64,000 bases of DNA, taken from NCBI GenBank assembly GCA_023434365.1, contig JAEYSV010000019.1, positions 1-64,000 of the forward strand, written 5' to 3'. Source of the stretch: Bacillota bacterium. Its GTDB lineage: Bacteria; Bacillota; Clostridia; Lachnospirales; Lachnospiraceae. The position numbers and the translations under genes are program-made. Position 1 is the stretch's first letter, and every line of letters starts with the position of its first letter. The notes beneath the pieces were generated by a model. It did no database searches, was not told the origin of the DNA, and saw nothing but the letters and a program-made list of their open reading frames with translations. Below, in pieces: positions 61,316-64,000 of the stretch.

Positions 61316-61624
61316 ATGAAGGGGAAATCATTTTACAAAATGCATCAATTATTATTGGGGGTTGGCTAGCTTCACTAAGTCTCAGACCGTAGTGAAAACG
61401 GTAAAGGGGACGGAAGTTTCCTTTGATATGAATGGGATAGCATAGACTATCCCACTTTTTTAATTGGAAACGTTAGTGTAAATGGCGTACTACCACAAAA
61501 GTTTGATAATAATTTATCATTTTCTACAATTTATTATAGAAATAACGTGAGATTTATGGTAAAATATTCATATTCAAGTACCCTTAATGAACAATTGATA
61601 TGTGTAAAGCTAACGCCAAAATAA
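61316..61624 (+). pseudogene. Degraded small secreted-type protein gene
   Basis: A strong ribosome binding site (AGGAGG, about 61303-61308) precedes an ATG that reads MKGKSFYKMHQLLLGVG and stops at 61367. One G fewer in the G5 run (61357-61361) continues as LASFTKSQTVVKTVKGTEVSF to a stop at 61443; a second shift near 61436 opens DSIDYPTFLIGNVSVNGVLP through VKLTPK, stop at 61622-61624. Three consecutive coding-like frames imply about 103 residues with two frameshifts. Function unknown. Confidence 0.55.
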
Positions 61625-61649
61625 TTCTAATGATGAAGGGAGATTGCTT

Positions 61650-62015
61650 ATGTTATTATTAAACACAAATAAGAAATCATACGTATTAATGCTTTTGGTT
61701 TTATTCCTAATGATATTTTTCCCATCTCATTCAATATCTGCTTCGGAAGATATTTCTTATGGGATAGTAAAAGTATCAGAAACACCACATAATGCGACAG
61801 AATTAGGTTTGTTAAAAAAAATACATATTGCGAGTAGCTTAAGTTCTAGTGAAAAGCAAACTAAGGAAGATGGATTATCAATAAATAATGAACAAGCTAA
61901 AAATGCAGTATTCTATTATCATTGGCTTTGTATTAGTGCTATATTTGTAATATTAATTAGTGTTAGTATAATTTTGTGTTCTCCAAAATTAAGAGCAAAA
62001 TTATATAAAAAATGA
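61650..62015 (+). CDS. Small secreted/membrane protein, unknown
   Basis: 121 residues from the ATG at 61650 (AAGGGA upstream; the TTG at 61644 is less likely). An N-terminal signal or anchor (YVLMLLVLFLMIFFPSHSIS), an extracellular segment of about 60 residues, a transmembrane helix (HWLCISAIFVILISVSII) and a basic tail (KLRAKLYKK). No recognised family. It lies 25 nt after a degraded gene of similar size. Confidence 0.65.
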   Translation: MLLLNTNKKSYVLMLLVLFLMIFFPSHSISASEDISYGIVKVSETPHNATELGLLKKIHIASSLSSSEKQTKEDGLSINNEQAKNAVFYYHWLCISAIFVILISVSIILCSPKLRAKLYKK

Positions 62016-62028
62016 GGTGTAGGCACCT
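62015..62028. repeat. Short AGGTGTAGGCACCT palindrome, upstream copy
   Basis: Overlaps the stop of the small protein gene and lies just before the hydrolase start. A close copy (AGGTGTCAGGCACC) is found at 62802-62815, immediately after the hydrolase stop, so the gene is bracketed. Similar GGTG(N)CACC palindromes are scattered in many Firmicute genomes. Confidence 0.45.
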
Positions 62029-62042
62029 GGGGGAAAAGTTAA

Positions 62043-62801
62043 ATGTTTGAAAGAATTAAAGTGAAACAATTGAATGACCATCTTTATCTGCTGGATGATG
62101 ATGGCGATGCTACCGGTTATTTGGTAGTAGGGCAAAAAAAAGCTTTAGTTATTGATACAATGAATGGATATGAGAATGTGTATGATGTGGTTCGTACTTT
62201 GACAAATTTGTCTCTCATGGTTGTAAATACTCATGGCCATTGTGATCATATATTCGGGAATGTTTATTTTGACGAGGCATATATGAATCTAGATGACAGT
62301 GGGGTTGCTAAAGAACATATGGCGTTTCAGTATTTTGATGAATTGTGTAAGGAACGCAACTTAGCTATGCCACCATTCATACCTATAAAAGATGGTGATG
62401 TTATTGATCTTGGCGGGTTGACCATTGATATTATATCTTTACCTGGACATACCCCGGGTGGGATCTGTCTTTTACTAAAAGAGGATAGGATTTTGTTTAC
62501 AGGGGACAGTATTAACCGTGGACTTTGGATGCAGCTTAATGAAAGTAAAATGTTAAAGGACTTTTTGAATAATCTTAATAATATCATGTATGTGACGAAA
62601 GAGGCTGATTATATTCTACATGGTCATGCTCAAGGATTTGACAATATTTCTTTGATAACGGAATTAAGAGATGGTGTTGCTGATTTAATAGAGACTAATG
62701 GCGAAGGTGATAAAGACTATGAATGGTTTGGTGGAGTAGATAAGCAACATCCTTTTGGAGACGGGAAGAGCATTATCTGCTATTCAATCAAAAAACTCTA
62801 A
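62043..62801 (+). CDS. Metallo-beta-lactamase-fold hydrolase
   Basis: 252 residues. The zinc motif HGHCDH in VVNTHGHCDHIFGN, the second His in ISLPGHTPGGICLL and the Asp in ILFTGDSI are all present, with a late His in YILHGHAQGFD. Cytosolic hydrolase, possibly a glyoxalase II-like thioesterase or lactonase; the substrate is not evident. GGGGGAAAAG precedes the ATG. Confidence 0.85.
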   Translation: MFERIKVKQLNDHLYLLDDDGDATGYLVVGQKKALVIDTMNGYENVYDVVRTLTNLSLMVVNTHGHCDHIFGNVYFDEAYMNLDDSGVAKEHMAFQYFDELCKERNLAMPPFIPIKDGDVIDLGGLTIDIISLPGHTPGGICLLLKEDRILFTGDSINRGLWMQLNESKMLKDFLNNLNNIMYVTKEADYILHGHAQGFDNISLITELRDGVADLIETNGEGDKDYEWFGGVDKQHPFGDGKSIICYSIKKL

Positions 62802-62815
62802 AGGTGTCAGGCACC
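62802..62815. repeat. Short AGGTGTCAGGCACC palindrome, downstream copy
   Basis: Second member of the pair bracketing the hydrolase gene (see 62015-62028). It directly follows the stop codon. Confidence 0.45.
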
Positions 62816-62861
62816 ACATGTAATAAAATGATATTGTAAAGAAAAGGAGTTCTATCCCATT

Positions 62862-63410
62862 CTATGGCCGAGGTATCTTGTGTTTAACAACAAACCAGAT
62901 GCCGACTACCATCAATAAACCAACTGCGATATAGATGCGATATTCACCATGCAATGAATCGCGGTAATAATAAACGAGGATTGCCTGTGGCAGATGTCGG
63001 ATGATTCGGCTAATGCTTGCAGCCAGTATAAATCGTTGAAACTTCACTTGTAAGAAGCCAGCAGATAAAACATAGACTTCATAGGGGATTGGAGTAATGG
63101 CAGACGATAATATGACAAGCATTGAATTGTTCTCATATAAGCGATTTAGCTGATGTAAGCGTTTGGCTGGTACAATTCGTGAGAGCAATACACTGCCAAG
63201 TGTTCTACCTAACAGATATCCAGTCATAGACCCAAGGATTGAGAAAATGATTAATACAAGGGAGGCAATCAGGGCATTGGCAGGATCAGCCAGATAGACA
63301 GGAAGGGAGACTAATTCCATCGGAAGAGGCAAAAAGGTGGCTTCCAAAAAGGCAGCCAGGATGATTCCTACAATACCGTATTTGATTAAGAATGTACCGA
63401 TACCCTCCAT
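62862..63410 (-). CDS. DedA/VTT-family membrane protein
   Basis: 182 residues with four or five membrane segments. The motif FLEATFLPLPMELVSLPVYL, GSMTGYLLGRTLGS and TPIPYEVYVLSAGFLQV match the VTT (DedA/YqaA) family, which includes undecaprenyl-phosphate and phospholipid flippases. The YqaA-type short form is most similar. GGAGG lies 7 nt before the ATG on the minus strand. Convergent with the hydrolase gene. Confidence 0.82.
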   Translation of the reverse strand: MEGIGTFLIKYGIVGIILAAFLEATFLPLPMELVSLPVYLADPANALIASLVLIIFSILGSMTGYLLGRTLGSVLLSRIVPAKRLHQLNRLYENNSMLVILSSAITPIPYEVYVLSAGFLQVKFQRFILAASISRIIRHLPQAILVYYYRDSLHGEYRIYIAVGLLMVVGIWFVVKHKIPRP

Positions 63411-63671
63411 GCTGCTACCTCCAATTATGACTTATGGTATGAATCATACAAGGAGAGATTATCTTTGTCAATATAGTTAGCGAAGAACCGTCATTGATGC
63501 TGATCTGAGCAGCGTTAGCTTTTCTATTTTGGTGGAAAATATTGTTGACTTTTGGCTTTTTAATCGATAACATAGTATTGGTGATATATGGAATACTCAA
63601 TGCGTTTTATCGTTTTGAGATCGTATGAAGGGGCAGGGTCATACAGTATAATAATTATAGGGAGGCGTCAT

Positions 63672-64000
63672 ATGCGCATAGTAAAAAATTCAATTAAGGT
63701 ACTAGTGTTAGTTTTCATGTTAGCGGTAGGGATTCCTGGGGTGGTTGTAATGGCAGCCAATAACGACTATAGTGAAGTGGTGCAATTACCGTTAGATACG
63801 GATACCTATTACGTTGATCATGGCATTATGCTAATAGGTTCAGAGGATGCAACTACATTTCGTATTGATGGAGCAAAAGCGGTAACAAAGGGCTATCTTA
63901 CAAAAGAAGGGGAATATAATGTAACTTGTTATCAGGGTTCTCAAGTAGTAAATAAGACTTGTATCACTATTGATTACCAGGCACCAAAATTCACGAATGT
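63672..64000 (+). CDS. Secreted protein, 3' truncated by the window edge
   Basis: Starts MRIVKNSIKVLVLVFMLAVG with a typical signal peptide (cleavage likely after VMA) and stays open to the last base, about 109 codons. GGAGG precedes the ATG with 6 nt spacing. The mature part (SEVVQLPLDTDTYYVDHGIM, then EGEYNVTCYQGSQVVNK) is beta-rich with Cys residues and may be an Ig-like or repeat domain. Function not determinable from the fragment. Confidence 0.75.
   Translation, partial: MRIVKNSIKVLVLVFMLAVGIPGVVVMAANNDYSEVVQLPLDTDTYYVDHGIMLIGSEDATTFRIDGAKAVTKGYLTKEGEYNVTCYQGSQVVNKTCITIDYQAPKFTN

Overview
The window reads as a low-GC, spore-forming Firmicute of the class Clostridia, most likely a Lachnospiraceae member of the Lachnoclostridium/Clostridium phytofermentans type. 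This is inferred from low GC, strong AGGAGG-type ribosome binding sites, sporulation genes (an alpha/beta small acid-soluble spore protein, ylbJ, a GerW/YtfJ protein) and Firmicute-type gene order (DUF2953-ytfJ; rpmB-asp23-fakA-recG; rsmD-coaD-ylbJ). No rRNA, tRNA, CRISPR array or intact transposase was found.

Layout. 1-7.9 kb: the 3' end of a Gly/Pro/Arg-repeat LysM protein, a CorA transporter, a rhomboid-like protein, pyruvate kinase and a very large two-module membrane glycosyltransferase. 7.9-9.4 kb: a 1.6-kb gene-free stretch built from two opposed arrays of degenerate GTGAAGA-type repeats around a GC-richer core with hairpins. 9.4-15 kb: two ABC-2 permeases, unknown proteins and the DUF2953-GerW pair. 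15-32 kb: housekeeping genes (rpmB, asp23, fakA, recG, rsmD, coaD, ylbJ, a LytTR regulator, pepF, tmcAL, an aminotransferase, a CPA2 antiporter). A gap at 20.7-21.6 kb holds two related, oppositely oriented structured palindromes of about 190 nt.

32-55 kb is a surface-polysaccharide region. A WYL regulator and a secreted Ig-like protein precede a tightly packed operon (35.7-43.3 kb) with a class D sortase, an initiating sugar-phosphate transferase, a PHP-type tyrosine phosphatase, a Wzz-like chain-length protein, its tyrosine kinase and a secreted DUF5011-like protein. Next come CDP-glucose synthesis and dehydration genes, a 2-hydroxyacid dehydrogenase, an HMGL-type aldolase, glycosyltransferases, acyltransferases, a Wzy-like polymerase and a Wzx flippase. 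On the opposite strand lie the dTDP-rhamnose genes rfbC, rfbD, rfbB and rfbA; rfbB carries a single-base frameshift. Together these would build, flip, polymerise and length-control a heteropolysaccharide containing rhamnose and a CDP-6-deoxyhexose-derived sugar.

59-64 kb: a MerR-methyltransferase fusion, small and broken genes, a VOC protein, a metallo-beta-lactamase-fold hydrolase, a DedA-family protein and the start of a secreted protein.

Most notable: (1) the covarying palindromic RNA-like elements at 20.7-21.6 kb and possible relatives elsewhere; (2) an 11-codon leader ORF plus intrinsic terminator before the antiporter; (3) the aldolase/dehydrogenase pair in the CDP-sugar cluster; (4) the large opposed repeat arrays.
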